DNA of 40,709 bases from Clostridia bacterium (GTDB lineage Bacteria > Bacillota > Clostridia > Oscillospirales > CAG-272): positions 1 to 40,709 of the forward strand of contig JAGBSP010000008.1 in the NCBI GenBank assembly GCA_017631855.1, in the 5' to 3' direction. This document shows positions 1 through 7,181 of this stretch, piece after piece. The stretch's first letter is position 1; each line of letters starts with the position of its first letter. The translations under genes were made by a program, and so were the position numbers. The notes beneath the pieces are model-generated. The model saw only the letters and a list, made by a program, of their open reading frames with translations, made no database searches and was not told the origin of the DNA.

Positions 1-784
1 CGGGCGTGATTTGAAGATTGGATAGCGGAACCATCAGATTGGATAGCGAGGTGGGAATGCCGAAGCGAATGATTTGAATGAACGTAGGGAGATGAGGGCG
101 CATGCGCAGAAGATGAAACGAAAATTTTTTATCAAATCGGGAAATTCGTCTCAGCACAAGAATGACACTGACGATCTTGGATGCCAGCGTAGCGATTGCG
201 ACTGCCATGACCTTTTGGGGGAGAATCAGACAGAGAATCACGTTGAGCCCCACGTTTATGATTCCCGCAATCGTAATATACAGCAATGGTTTTTGCGTAT
301 CCCCCAGTGTTCGGAGAATGGCTGAACCATAGTTATAAAGCAAGGTGGCAGGGGCACCTGCCAGACAGATTCTCATATAAAGTACCGCACCGTCATAACA
401 TTCGGCGGGACAGTTGGTCGCGGTGAGGATGATGGGGGAGAACAAAACACCCACAATGGCAAGAAATAAGCCGATCAGGGCGGCGGTGATCAGGGAGGTG
501 TCGATGGTTTGCTTGATTTTTTCTGTGTCCTTTTGACCGACGAGGCGGGCAAGAATAATAGACGTACCGGTGGAAAGACCGATGGCACCGTTGATGATTA
601 AGGTGGAAACAACTGTCGTGGCTCCGATGGCCGCGACCGCAGTACTTCCCGCCATATTTCCCAACACCGCCTTGTCTGCCATATTGAACATATTTTGCAA
701 AATGGTGGAAAAGATCAGAGGCAGAGTATAAATAAATATCAGTTTTGCGAGATTTCCTTTTGTTGCATCTACTTTTTTTGCCAT
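1..784 (-). CDS. MATE-family multidrug/Na+ efflux transporter, 3' end beyond the window
   Basis: Reading the minus strand from the ATG at 784 gives an open frame to the window edge, so about 261 of the roughly 450 residues usual for the family are present. The N-terminus reads MAKKVDATKGNLAKLIFIY, followed by TLPLIFSTILQNMFNMADKA; this NMFNMAD segment in the first helix is characteristic of MATE (multi antimicrobial extrusion) pumps. Several further hydrophobic segments follow, including a SAILRTLGDTQKPL loop that is also typical. MATE proteins export drugs or metabolites across the cytoplasmic membrane by Na+ or H+ antiport; the substrate cannot be told. A GGGGTGAG ribosome binding site lies just before the ATG and a TATAAT box lies at 813-818 on the minus strand. 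The gene diverges from an AraC regulator, which may control it (inference). Confidence 0.88.
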   Translation of the reverse strand, partial: MAKKVDATKGNLAKLIFIYTLPLIFSTILQNMFNMADKAVLGNMAGSTAVAAIGATTVVSTLIINGAIGLSTGTSIILARLVGQKDTEKIKQTIDTSLITAALIGLFLAIVGVLFSPIILTATNCPAECYDGAVLYMRICLAGAPATLLYNYGSAILRTLGDTQKPLLYITIAGIINVGLNVILCLILPQKVMAVAIATLASKIVSVILVLRRISRFDKKFSFHLLRMRPHLPTFIQIIRFGIPTSLSNLMVPLSNLQITP

Positions 785-829
785 ATCGCTCACCCCCACT
801 TCTTTTTTTAAAAATTATAACACAGTCTA

Positions 830-858
830 TTGACAAAAGCCATACGTTGATTTATAAT
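830..858 (+). promoter_or_regulatory. sigma-A promoter of the AraC-family gene
   Basis: TTGACA at 830-835 and TATAAT at 853-858 are separated by exactly 17 bp, a perfect vegetative consensus. The site faces the AraC gene starting at 894. The divergent MATE gene has its own TATAAT on the other strand at 813-818, so the two promoters lie back to back within about 50 bp and could share an operator. Confidence 0.85.
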
Positions 859-893
859 AAAACTATAATTTTTTACAGTAATTTAGGTGAAGC

Positions 894-1658
894 ATGCAAC
901 TGGAATTGATCAACCAAACTTATCTTGAAGAGCGTACCGAGTTTAAGCAACGTACCATAAAGAGAAAATGGGACATACTGATTTTGGTCGTAGAGGGAGA
1001 GTATTCCGTGAGGGTTTCCGAAACGCAGTGCTCTTTGGTGCTACAGAAAAACGATATTATGTTTTTACCCGCCAATATGGAAATCGAGCGCGGGATCTTG
1101 TCCCCTCTGACCTGTTATCACCTTACCTTTTGTCCGCAAGCGGAGCATCCTTTTTATCTTGCCGCATCCGCGGGAAAGCTCAACTTGCCGAACGAGCAGC
1201 GTGCTGCCATTTTTCAAATGCTGAAGCATGCGTTTGATCTTCCCGATAACCGAGAACTGCTAACGCATATTATATCGCACGTTTTTGCGGAGAATTATTT
1301 GTTTGGAAATGACAAAGCGGTAAAGAGCAAGCCATTCAGTGATGAGGTGGAGCATGCGATCCGCTATATGAGAAGAAATCTTGACAAAAAGATTGATATG
1401 GACGAGCTGGCGGAACGGGTGTTTTTGAGTCATTCGGGGCTGATTTGGAAGTTCCGACAAGAACTGAATACCACTCCTTCCAACTATTTGAAAATTTTGA
1501 GGCTTCGCTATGCCAAGCAGCTTCTTCTGAACTATTCGTATAGTATTACGGAAATTTCAGAAATGTGTGGGTATGCCAATCCGTATTATTTTACCAATGC
1601 CTTTCACGGCTTTTTCGGAATGAGTCCGTCGGAGTTTCGCAAACATTATTTGAAATGA
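894..1658 (+). CDS. AraC-family transcriptional regulator
   Basis: A 254-residue protein with the AraC/XylS layout. The N-terminal ~110 residues are a cupin-like sensor domain. The C-terminal ~105 residues (about 148-254) hold two helix-turn-helix units: the first around IDMDELAERVFLSHSGL and the second around SITEISEMCGYANPYYF, ending in the family signature FGMSPSEFRKHY. Such proteins bind promoter DNA in the cytoplasm and respond to a small ligand, often a sugar. The start is supported by AGGTGA at 885-890. It sits divergent from the MATE pump, which makes that pump a candidate target, and convergent with a second AraC gene. The ligand is unknown. Confidence 0.88.
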   Translation: MQLELINQTYLEERTEFKQRTIKRKWDILILVVEGEYSVRVSETQCSLVLQKNDIMFLPANMEIERGILSPLTCYHLTFCPQAEHPFYLAASAGKLNLPNEQRAAIFQMLKHAFDLPDNRELLTHIISHVFAENYLFGNDKAVKSKPFSDEVEHAIRYMRRNLDKKIDMDELAERVFLSHSGLIWKFRQELNTTPSNYLKILRLRYAKQLLLNYSYSITEISEMCGYANPYYFTNAFHGFFGMSPSEFRKHYLK

Positions 1659-1680
1659 CGTTACAGCTCGGGTCCACCAA

Positions 1681-1724
1681 AAAAGAATAGGGAGGCGCAC
1701 TGACGTACGCCTCCCTATTCTTTT
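1681..1724. terminator. bidirectional intrinsic terminator between convergent AraC genes
   Basis: A 17-bp perfect inverted repeat (arms 1681-1697 and 1708-1724, 10-nt loop) with a GGGAGGCG core. It starts with AAAA and ends with TTTT, so it has a U-tract on both strands. It lies between the stop at 1658 and the minus-strand stop at 1746. Confidence 0.9.
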
Positions 1725-1745
1725 GCCTCAAAACTCGGAATACGT

Positions 1746-2495
1746 TCATTTCTTCCTTTCCCCTAACGCATGGAGTAGCGATGCGGCGTCTTTGTAGCCT
1801 ACCTCTTCCGCAATTTTTTGCCACGAGCGTCCTTCGTCGCGCAAAATCAGTGCTTGTCGCAGGCGTAAATCTTTGAGATAGGCGTAAGGCGTGATCCCCA
1901 TTACTTTCGTAAACCGTCGGATGAGCGCGTCCTCGTCGCGGTGGCAGAGCCTTGCGATTTCGCTGATTGTGATTGGTTCGCTAAGTTTTGCGTGCAGGAT
2001 TGACAGCACCTCAAGGATTACCTCATCTTGAATCGGTGCGATACCGTTGTGCTTGGAAACAAGGTCGGTCAGATAGAGAATTGACGCTGAGAGAAGCTGT
2101 CTTGCGGGATTGCTTTCGGTCATTTCTCGGATCAGAAGCTCTTTTTGCGTGCAGGCGCTTGAGATTGCCTCAAAGGTACCGAGCGCGCCCTTGGCGGTTT
2201 TGGGATCAAGCTTCATGGTCAGAATTTCGTCCGTAAGGATGGGCGGAATCAGCTCGAAATCGGCATAGGTGTGCAGAATCGGCTCTTCTTCGTGACTCCA
2301 CGGGGTAAAGTCGGCGGTGTAGGGAATATAGTAGAGCGTATTCGGCGCGAATTCTACGTGCTTTTTCTTGTGGACATAGCCGCCGACACCGCTGTGGATA
2401 TAGTAGAGACGGTTGTTTCCGACGTTCGTTTTCAGCTCCCATTTGAGGGGAGCGTGTTTTTTGCCGCAGGCGTTAATTCTTCCGATTTTCCACAT
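1746..2495 (-). CDS. AraC-family transcriptional regulator beside the fucosidase
   Basis: A 249-residue protein. The N-terminal half is a cupin-like ligand-binding domain, with a stretch typical of glycan-responsive AraC proteins around residues 30-60 (GGYVHKKKHVEFAPNTLYYI). The C-terminal region from about 160 carries the first helix-turn-helix (ITISEIARLCHRDEDALIRRF) and GITPYAYLKDLRLRQA, then a second one (SWQKIAEEVGYKDAASLLHAL). It ends only a few residues later, so the usual FKKxxGxSPxxYR tail of the second unit is missing. GGAGAG lies just before the ATG. It diverges from the alpha-L-fucosidase across 132 bp and is the obvious candidate regulator of it (inference). Confidence 0.85.
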   Translation of the reverse strand: MWKIGRINACGKKHAPLKWELKTNVGNNRLYYIHSGVGGYVHKKKHVEFAPNTLYYIPYTADFTPWSHEEEPILHTYADFELIPPILTDEILTMKLDPKTAKGALGTFEAISSACTQKELLIREMTESNPARQLLSASILYLTDLVSKHNGIAPIQDEVILEVLSILHAKLSEPITISEIARLCHRDEDALIRRFTKVMGITPYAYLKDLRLRQALILRDEGRSWQKIAEEVGYKDAASLLHALGERKK

Positions 2496-2565
2496 AATAC
2501 TCTCCGAAAGTCGATTTTAAACAATAAATAATCGTTTTTGAACATAGACGGATAAAAACAATATA

Positions 2566-2574
2566 TGCTATAAT
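2566..2574 (+). promoter_or_regulatory. extended -10 promoter of the fucosidase gene
   Basis: TGCTATAAT gives a TG-extended -10 box (TATAAT at 2569-2574) about 54 bp before the fucosidase ATG. No good -35 hexamer sits 17 bp upstream, which fits a promoter that depends on an activator such as the divergent AraC protein. Confidence 0.55.
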
Positions 2575-2627
2575 ATATAAGGATTATATCACAAATTTTA
2601 ATCTTTGTCAATAGGAGAATATCGAAA

Positions 2628-3689
2628 ATGAACAATCGAGTTGATGATATCAAAATTTCCTTGAAAAATGCCAATGATACCTTTGAAGGAACCGAAGTGA
2701 CGAGAGAAAATCGGGTAGAGGACAAGGCGGCGCAGAGACATTGGTTTCGTGAGGCGCAGTTTGGAATGATGATTCACTGGGGGCTCTATTCCTTGCTTGC
2801 GGGCGAGTATCGCGGACAGAAGAGCACGCGTACTGCGGAATGGATTCAATCGAATTTTCGTATTCCGAATGCCGAATATGAGCGTCTGGCAGAGGCTTTT
2901 AATCCGATTTATTTTGATGCCGACGAATGGGTGAGCCTTGCTAGCGAAGCTGGAATGAAGTATATCGTTATGACGGCGAAGCACCACGAGGGCTTTGCAA
3001 TGTTTAAGTCGGAGTGCGATTCCTATAATATCGTCGACGCAACTCCTTTTGGTCGCGACGTGATCGGAGAACTTGCAGAGGCTTGTCGCAAGCAGAATAT
3101 GCCCTTTGGACTTTATTATTCTCAAGAACTTGATTGGCACGAACCGCACGGCGGTGGATATTTTTCAAAACGTCTTGCGGTGGGTGGTTTGCACTGGACG
3201 AACAACTGGGATTTTCCTGATGATGCGGCAAAGAATTTTGATATCTGCTTCCGCAAGAAGACTCTCCCTCAGGTGCGTGAAATTTTGACGAAGTACGGAG
3301 AGCTTTGCCTTGTTTGGTTTGACACGCCGAAGCAGATCACCCCTGAACAGTCGGATGAGCTGTATCGCCTTGTCAAAGAGCTTCAGTCGAAGGCATTGAT
3401 CAACAGCCGCATTGGAAACGGTCGCGGTGACTACCGTTCGACGGGAGACAACGGCACCGACGAGACGCCTGCTGATGACGAGCTGATGGAGTGCCCTGCG
3501 ACGATGAATGACAGCTGGGGCTTCCGATACTACGATAATGATTGGAGAAGCGCGGACGAAATTCTTGCACTGCGAGCGAGATTGAATGCTCGAGGTGTGA
3601 ATTTGCTTCTCAACGTTGGACCTGATCATCTTGGTCGAATTCCGTCCTCGTCAGCGGACATTTTGCGCGAGGTTGGAAAAAGGTCTTGA
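2628..3689 (+). CDS. alpha-L-fucosidase, glycoside hydrolase family 29
   Basis: A 353-residue GH29 catalytic domain with no signal peptide, so probably cytoplasmic. It hydrolyses terminal alpha-linked L-fucose from glycans. The family marks are clear: FREAQFGMMIHWGLYSL near residue 42, YIVMTAKHHEGFAMF near 108 with the active-site histidines, and LVWFD with Asp232 at the position of the catalytic nucleophile. The C-terminal GVNLLLNVGPDHLGRIP block normally closes the barrel domain. The acid/base residue was not identified. Length matches catalytic-only members with no C-terminal beta-sandwich. AGGAGA precedes the ATG. It points to use of host or plant fucosylated glycans. The divergent AraC gene is the likely regulator. 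Confidence 0.92.
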   Translation: MNNRVDDIKISLKNANDTFEGTEVTRENRVEDKAAQRHWFREAQFGMMIHWGLYSLLAGEYRGQKSTRTAEWIQSNFRIPNAEYERLAEAFNPIYFDADEWVSLASEAGMKYIVMTAKHHEGFAMFKSECDSYNIVDATPFGRDVIGELAEACRKQNMPFGLYYSQELDWHEPHGGGYFSKRLAVGGLHWTNNWDFPDDAAKNFDICFRKKTLPQVREILTKYGELCLVWFDTPKQITPEQSDELYRLVKELQSKALINSRIGNGRGDYRSTGDNGTDETPADDELMECPATMNDSWGFRYYDNDWRSADEILALRARLNARGVNLLLNVGPDHLGRIPSSSADILREVGKRS

Positions 3690-3714
3690 CGAACGCAGAG
3701 AAATGTGTTATACT
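3686..3714 (+). promoter_or_regulatory. sigma-A promoter of the repeat lipoprotein gene
   Basis: TTGACG at 3686-3691, a 17-bp spacer and TATACT at 3709-3714. The -35 box overlaps the stop codon of the fucosidase gene, so the lipoprotein has its own promoter despite the short gap. Confidence 0.75.
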
Positions 3715-3757
3715 AAATGAAACAATACGATAATTTTTTGAAGTTAGGAGAAAAAAT

Positions 3758-4186
3758 ATGAAACGCATTTTACTGAGCTTGACTCTGATTTTGGCTCTGT
3801 TGTTAGTTGTTTCTTTGGTTGCTTGCGATGATAACGCGTCTGTTGCGGATGATTCTGAGTCGACTGAAACTGAATCGGTTTCTTCGAATGATGAAAACAA
3901 AGAGGATGAGGGAAATAACAACGGCAATGACGGCGGAAACGACGACGGCGGAAACGACAACGGCGGAAACGACGACGGCGGAAACGACGACGGCGGAAAC
4001 GACAACGGCGGAAACGACAACGGCGGAAACGATGACGGCGGAAACGATGACGGCGGAAACGACAACGGCGGAAACGATGACGGCGGAAACGACAACGGCG
4101 GAAACGATGACGGCGGAAACGATGACGATTTCGTTGACGATAGCGATGAGCCTTTCAAGGGCGGAGATATTATTATCATTGGTTAA
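3758..4186 (+). CDS. small lipoprotein with Gly-Gly-Asn-Asp repeats, function unknown
   Basis: A 142-residue protein with a lipoprotein signal: a basic start (MKR), a hydrophobic core and the lipobox LVAC with Cys near residue 24, followed by Asp residues. After a Ser/Glu-rich spacer it consists mostly of 13 pentapeptides GGND(D/N), then an acidic tail ending FKGGDIIIIG. No folded domain is recognisable. A flexible, highly acidic surface tether or cation-binding chain is one possibility, but the function is unknown. It has its own promoter (3686-3714), AGGAGA before the ATG, and a strong terminator behind it. A +1-shifted frame is also open over the repeat; the frame given here is chosen for its lipobox and ribosome binding site. 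Confidence 0.72.
   Translation: MKRILLSLTLILALLLVVSLVACDDNASVADDSESTETESVSSNDENKEDEGNNNGNDGGNDDGGNDNGGNDDGGNDDGGNDNGGNDNGGNDDGGNDDGGNDNGGNDDGGNDNGGNDDGGNDDDFVDDSDEPFKGGDIIIIG
3932..4126 (+). repeat. 13 tandem copies of a 15-bp unit inside the lipoprotein gene
   Basis: Thirteen consecutive units of GGCGGAAACGAYRAC, each encoding GGND(D/N). Units differ only at the wobble position of the Asp codon and in the Asp/Asn codon. Because the unit is 15 bp, copy-number change would keep the frame. Confidence 0.93.
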
Positions 4187-4191
4187 TAAAC

Positions 4192-4226
4192 AAAAAAGAC
4201 GGTTGCAAAATGCAACCGTCTTTTTT
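4192..4226. terminator. bidirectional terminator after the repeat lipoprotein
   Basis: A 16-bp perfect stem (4192-4207 and 4211-4226) around a 3-nt loop, with GC core GACGGTTGCA, six A on the left and seven T on the right. It serves the plus-strand lipoprotein (stop 4186) and the minus-strand coat gene (stop 4232). Confidence 0.92.
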
Positions 4227-4231
4227 TGTGT

Positions 4232-4477
4232 TTAGTTTGTTCCGAATTTCTGCTTGACGCTGCTAATTTTTGCCGCGTCGGCTTGCTCGGAGGGGTACCA
4301 GCCTTTGCTTGCCATTTTAGAGTATACAGTGTCTTGAACTCCCAAGGATTCGCTGAGTGCCGATTGAAAAGTGCTGTGCACGTTTTGCGTAGAGGCTTCG
4401 ATTGTTCCGTGCAGGTAAAGGTCGCAAACGCCTTTTTCCAACAGAAGCAGGTTTTCCATCAAATTTTTATCGTCCAT
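4232..4477 (-). CDS. CotF-like spore coat protein
   Basis: An 81-residue protein that starts MDDKNLMENLLLLEKGVCDL and contains HGTIEAST, then VHSTFQSALSESLGVQD and a KGWYP motif near the end. This is the pattern of the short CotF-like spore coat family in Clostridia (COG5577 type). It is a small helical protein expected in the spore coat or the forespore. GAAGGAG lies just before the ATG. It is the second gene of a two-gene minus-strand unit with the 57-residue protein upstream (39 bp between them), and the pair follows a consensus SigG promoter. The biochemical role of this family is not established. Confidence 0.82.
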   Translation of the reverse strand: MDDKNLMENLLLLEKGVCDLYLHGTIEASTQNVHSTFQSALSESLGVQDTVYSKMASKGWYPSEQADAAKISSVKQKFGTN

Positions 4478-4516
4478 CTTTTTTCTCCTTCTTGGTTACA
4501 TTTTTGGTTGCGTTCG

Positions 4517-4690
4517 TTACAGCAATCCGTATAAGTTCTGAAAGATTTTTTCGTGGGTTTTTGCCATCTGTAATACGCAACTGCGGAGTTCGGCGTCCTG
4601 CAACTGATTGGCGGTTTCCTGACATTTGGTTTGGAAAAACTGCTCGTGTCCCAGTGCATCTTCCACGTATAAGAGTTCTTTTGGCGTCAT
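4517..4690 (-). CDS. small CotF-associated spore protein (57 aa)
   Basis: The ATG at 4690 is chosen because AGGAGGATC lies 8-10 nt before it; a longer open frame to 4801 has no such site and would run through the promoter and the neighbouring terminator. The product begins MTPKELLYVEDALGHEQFF, is helical, and ends HEKIFQNLYGLL. It resembles the small proteins encoded beside CotF-like genes in spore-forming Clostridia, which share the (K)ELLYVEDALGHE(Q/K) pattern. It is the first gene of the two-gene unit under the SigG-type promoter at 4723-4752. It is probably a forespore or coat component; its exact role is unknown. Confidence 0.72.
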   Translation of the reverse strand: MTPKELLYVEDALGHEQFFQTKCQETANQLQDAELRSCVLQMAKTHEKIFQNLYGLL

Positions 4691-4722
4691 AGAAAGAGAT
4701 CCTCCTTTTTTGGTTTTGCTCT

Positions 4723-4752
4723 TAGTATGGGTTTGGAAGAGTGGGAGTATGC
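4723..4752 (-). promoter_or_regulatory. SigG-type forespore promoter for the CotF-like pair
   Basis: On the minus strand GCATA (4752-4748), an 18-bp spacer and CATACTA (4729-4723) match the B. subtilis SigG consensus GMATR-N18-CATNMTA at every defined position and in spacing. The box lies about 33 bp before the start of the 57-residue gene. SigG itself is encoded in this window at 34373-35149. Confidence 0.82.
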
Positions 4753-4781
4753 GGAGAAAGGCAAAATTTCCTTGGAAATAA

Positions 4782-4808
4782 AAAACGCGTGCCATTGGCA
4801 CGCGTTTT
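4782..4808 (-). terminator. terminator of cysK
   Basis: A 12-bp perfect stem (4782-4793 and 4797-4808) with core CGCGTGCC and a 3-nt loop. On the minus strand it is followed by a T-rich run. It begins 8 bp after the cysK stop codon. Confidence 0.85.
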
Positions 4809-4815
4809 GTGCTTT

Positions 4816-5739
4816 TTACTCAAAATAAGGGGTGGACAGATAGCGGTCGCCTGTATCTGGGAGAAGGCAGACGATGGTCTTTCCTTTGTTTTCGTGTTGC
4901 TGTGCTAGCAAAATTGCTGCGTGAAGCGCTGCGCCTGAGGTGATTCCGCAGAGAATGCCTTCGGTCTTGGCGAGCGTTCTTCCTGCGGCATAGGCATCTT
5001 CTTCACTGACGGGGATGATTTTGTCGATGAGTGTGCGGTCGAGAACGGAGGGGATGAAATTTGCTCCGATGCCTTGCAAGCCATGTGCGCCTGCACGGCC
5101 TTGGGAGAGGAGCGGGGAATTACTTGGTTCAACGGCGACAATTTGGATGGCGGGATTTTTCTCCTTGAGGTATCTTCCTACCCCTGTCAGTGTTCCTCCT
5201 GTTCCAATGCCTGCGACGAAGATATCTACGTTGCCCTCGGTGTCTTCCCAAATTTCGGGTGCTGTTGTTGTGATGTGCGCGCTTACGTTGGCGGGATTAT
5301 CGAATTGGGAGGGGATCCACGCGTTTGGAATTTCAGCGGCGATTGCCTTGGCACGATCAATCGCGCCCTGCATTCCGAGAGATGCTTTGGTGAGAACAAT
5401 CTCGGCACCGTACATGGAAAGCAGGCGGCGACGCTCGATGCTCATTGATTCGGGCATTGTCAGGATTACACGATAACCGCGTGAGGCGGCAATGGCGGAA
5501 AGTCCGATGCCTGTATTTCCGCTGGTTGGCTCGACGATAACGGAGCACTCGTGCAGAATTCCGCGCTGCTCTGCATCACGGATCATGGAGAGGGCAACGC
5601 GATCCTTGGCGCTTCCGGCGGGGTTGAGGCACTCGAGCTTGCAGTAAACGGTTGCCTCAAGGGAGAGTTTTTTTGCTAAAAGCTTCGGCTCGAAGAGCGG
5701 CGTTTTGCCGACGAGCTCGGAAATGTTTTGGTAGATCAT
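4816..5739 (-). CDS. cysK: cysteine synthase A (O-acetylserine sulfhydrylase)
   Basis: A 307-residue PLP enzyme that makes L-cysteine from O-acetyl-L-serine and sulfide in the cytoplasm. The PLP lysine is Lys45 in NPAGSAKDR. The substrate-binding loop EPTSGNTGIGL follows near residue 69. The phosphate-binding GTGGTLTG is near 175, and the C-terminal GITSGAALHAA block holds the serine that contacts the pyridine nitrogen. Length is normal for CysK, and there is no CBS domain that would suggest cystathionine beta-synthase. AAAGGAG lies before the ATG. It follows rpsT on the same strand after a hairpin; no separate promoter is visible in the 73-bp gap, so read-through from rpsT is possible. Confidence 0.95.
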   Translation of the reverse strand: MIYQNISELVGKTPLFEPKLLAKKLSLEATVYCKLECLNPAGSAKDRVALSMIRDAEQRGILHECSVIVEPTSGNTGIGLSAIAASRGYRVILTMPESMSIERRRLLSMYGAEIVLTKASLGMQGAIDRAKAIAAEIPNAWIPSQFDNPANVSAHITTTAPEIWEDTEGNVDIFVAGIGTGGTLTGVGRYLKEKNPAIQIVAVEPSNSPLLSQGRAGAHGLQGIGANFIPSVLDRTLIDKIIPVSEEDAYAAGRTLAKTEGILCGITSGAALHAAILLAQQHENKGKTIVCLLPDTGDRYLSTPYFE

Positions 5740-5773
5740 AATAAAACTCCTTTCAAAACAAGGAATAACGTAA

Positions 5774-5810
5774 ATAACCGTACATAGCGGTGAGAACTAT
5801 GTACGGTTAT
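5774..5810 (-). terminator. hairpin after rpsT, probable terminator or attenuator
   Basis: A 14-bp perfect stem (5774-5787 and 5797-5810) with a 9-nt loop, starting 3 bp after the rpsT stop codon. The following T-tract is weak, so some read-through into cysK is plausible. Confidence 0.7.
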
Positions 5811-5812
5811 GA

Positions 5813-6073
5813 TTACATATTGTTCAGGGCTTTGGTGAACTGGCTCTTCTTGCGAGCGGCAGCATTTTTGTGAATGATTCCGCGAGCAGCAGCCTGGTCG
5901 ATCTTCTTGACAGCAGCTTTGTAAGTCTCCTGAGCAAGAGCGTTGTCGCCGGCAGCGAGAGCAGCCTGGTACTTCTTGATATCAGTCTTCAGCTGGGTGC
6001 GGAACATCTTGTTCTGCATTGCCTTGGTCTGGTTGACCAGAACGCGCTTCTTTGCACTCTTAATATTCGGCAT
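5813..6073 (-). CDS. rpsT: 30S ribosomal protein S20
   Basis: An 86-residue, strongly basic protein that begins MPNIKSAKKRVLVNQTKAM and contains the S20 signatures KAAVKKIDQAAARGIIHKN and AARKKSQFTKAL. S20 binds 16S rRNA early in small-subunit assembly. The helical hairpin pattern and length are normal. GGAGG precedes the ATG and a good sigma-A promoter lies at 6162-6190. It is the first gene upstream of cysK on the same strand. Confidence 0.97.
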   Translation of the reverse strand: MPNIKSAKKRVLVNQTKAMQNKMFRTQLKTDIKKYQAALAAGDNALAQETYKAAVKKIDQAAARGIIHKNAAARKKSQFTKALNNM

Positions 6074-6161
6074 TGATTTTTACCTCCGTTTCAATTGTAG
6101 GTTTCATAAAGTAAAGCGAGCGTATGAGAGGGTACGCGCGCATTCTTTCATACAGTTCTAT

Positions 6162-6190
6162 ATCATACCACATTTTTCTTGAAAATGCAA
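6162..6190 (-). promoter_or_regulatory. sigma-A promoter of rpsT
   Basis: On the minus strand TTGCAT (6190-6185), a 17-bp spacer and TATGAT (6167-6162). It gives an untranslated leader of about 80 nt before the rpsT ATG. Confidence 0.75.
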
Positions 6191-7129
6191 TAGTTTTTTG
6201 AAAAAAAGTTAAAATATTTTTGTTTTCTGAAAAAAGTAAAGAGGGATGACTACGGAGAGAAATTACTTTATATGGTAATTGTCGTTTGTAAAAGAATGGA
6301 TAAAAGCAAACAAAAACATTGAAAAATGACATTTTTATATAAAAAATCAACACAAAATATTGTCACCAAAAAACAATCTCAGGATGGATGGGATGTGTTT
6401 GTGGATACTGAAGTGATATTTTCTTAAAAATAATGTCGAAAAACATAAAACAAATATAAAAAATATAACAAACAAAAGAATATTGTAATAAAATAATGTG
6501 ATGAAAATTTAAAATAATCCCGAAGTGGCGTAGATAGCAAAGGATGTTAATTCAAGAGGGGGCTGGAAGGGCGCTGACTTGCGCTAGTGCTTTTTTTGAA
6601 TATGGTGAGGATAGATGCGGATTCTACGGCTTGGAGTGATGATGTAAGTGCTTTTTGGGGTCGGAAAGGGCGAAAATATTAAAATGACAATAAAATACAA
6701 AAATGGAAGAAAAAGGAAGAAATGACAAAAAATCTGAAAAAATGGTGTTTTGAATGGCGCAGAGATGAAAAAATGAAGAAAAAGTCAAAAAATATTTTTT
6801 GTTAGAATGTAGAAAAAAAGACCTTAAAATTGTGCATTTTTAACAAGTCATATTGCCGAAATGCGGAGGGTGATTTGTGAAACGAAAAAGCGAAAGGTAA
6901 ATACGATTTACTTTGATATAAAGAAGAGTGTCCGACGAGAAAACGATAGGCAAAATTGCACAAAAAATGGCAATATTTTTCGTTGCCGGAAAGAAAATGG
7001 GTAAATGGAATTTACACTCCGAGGGGTGTGGAGAGGACTGTTGAAAAAATGACGATTTTATTTTGAGTTGAGGGGTGACGGAGTGGCGACATGCCTAGGG
7101 GCGTGGTGCTGGAGACGGTGGAGTTCCGC
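6191..7129. other. AT-rich intergenic region of about 0.94 kb with no recognisable gene
   Basis: No open frame here has a plausible ribosome binding site and coding character. The stretch is very A-rich, with many runs of A and of AAAAT. The only local structure I noticed is a 7-bp hairpin around 7014-7029 and two copies of AGTGCTTTTT about 60 bp apart near 6586 and 6649. No tRNA or known ncRNA is recognisable. It separates the divergent rpsT promoter and the large uptake operon. Confidence 0.6.
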
Positions 7130-7158
7130 TTGACTTTTTTGGTTTATTATGATAGAAT
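7130..7158 (+). promoter_or_regulatory. sigma-A promoter of the 13.6-kb uptake operon
   Basis: TTGACT at 7130-7135, a 17-bp spacer and TAGAAT at 7153-7158. Transcription from about 7165 would give a leader of about 265 nt before the first ATG at 7430. Confidence 0.7.
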
Positions 7159-7181
7159 ATATTCGTGATTTTTCGGCTCTT

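Noticed and set aside
393-836. 147-codon minus-strand frame at the left end
   Set aside because: It is out of frame with the MATE gene, which has the correct start, ribosome binding site and membrane helices over the same bases.
3932-4126. CRISPR or phase-variable tract
   Set aside because: The 15-bp units have no spacers and keep the reading frame, so they cannot act as an on/off switch; they are a coding tandem repeat.
4691-4801. N-terminal extension of the 57-residue spore protein
   Set aside because: The extension covers a perfect SigG promoter and the good ribosome binding site before 4690, and runs into the cysK terminator.
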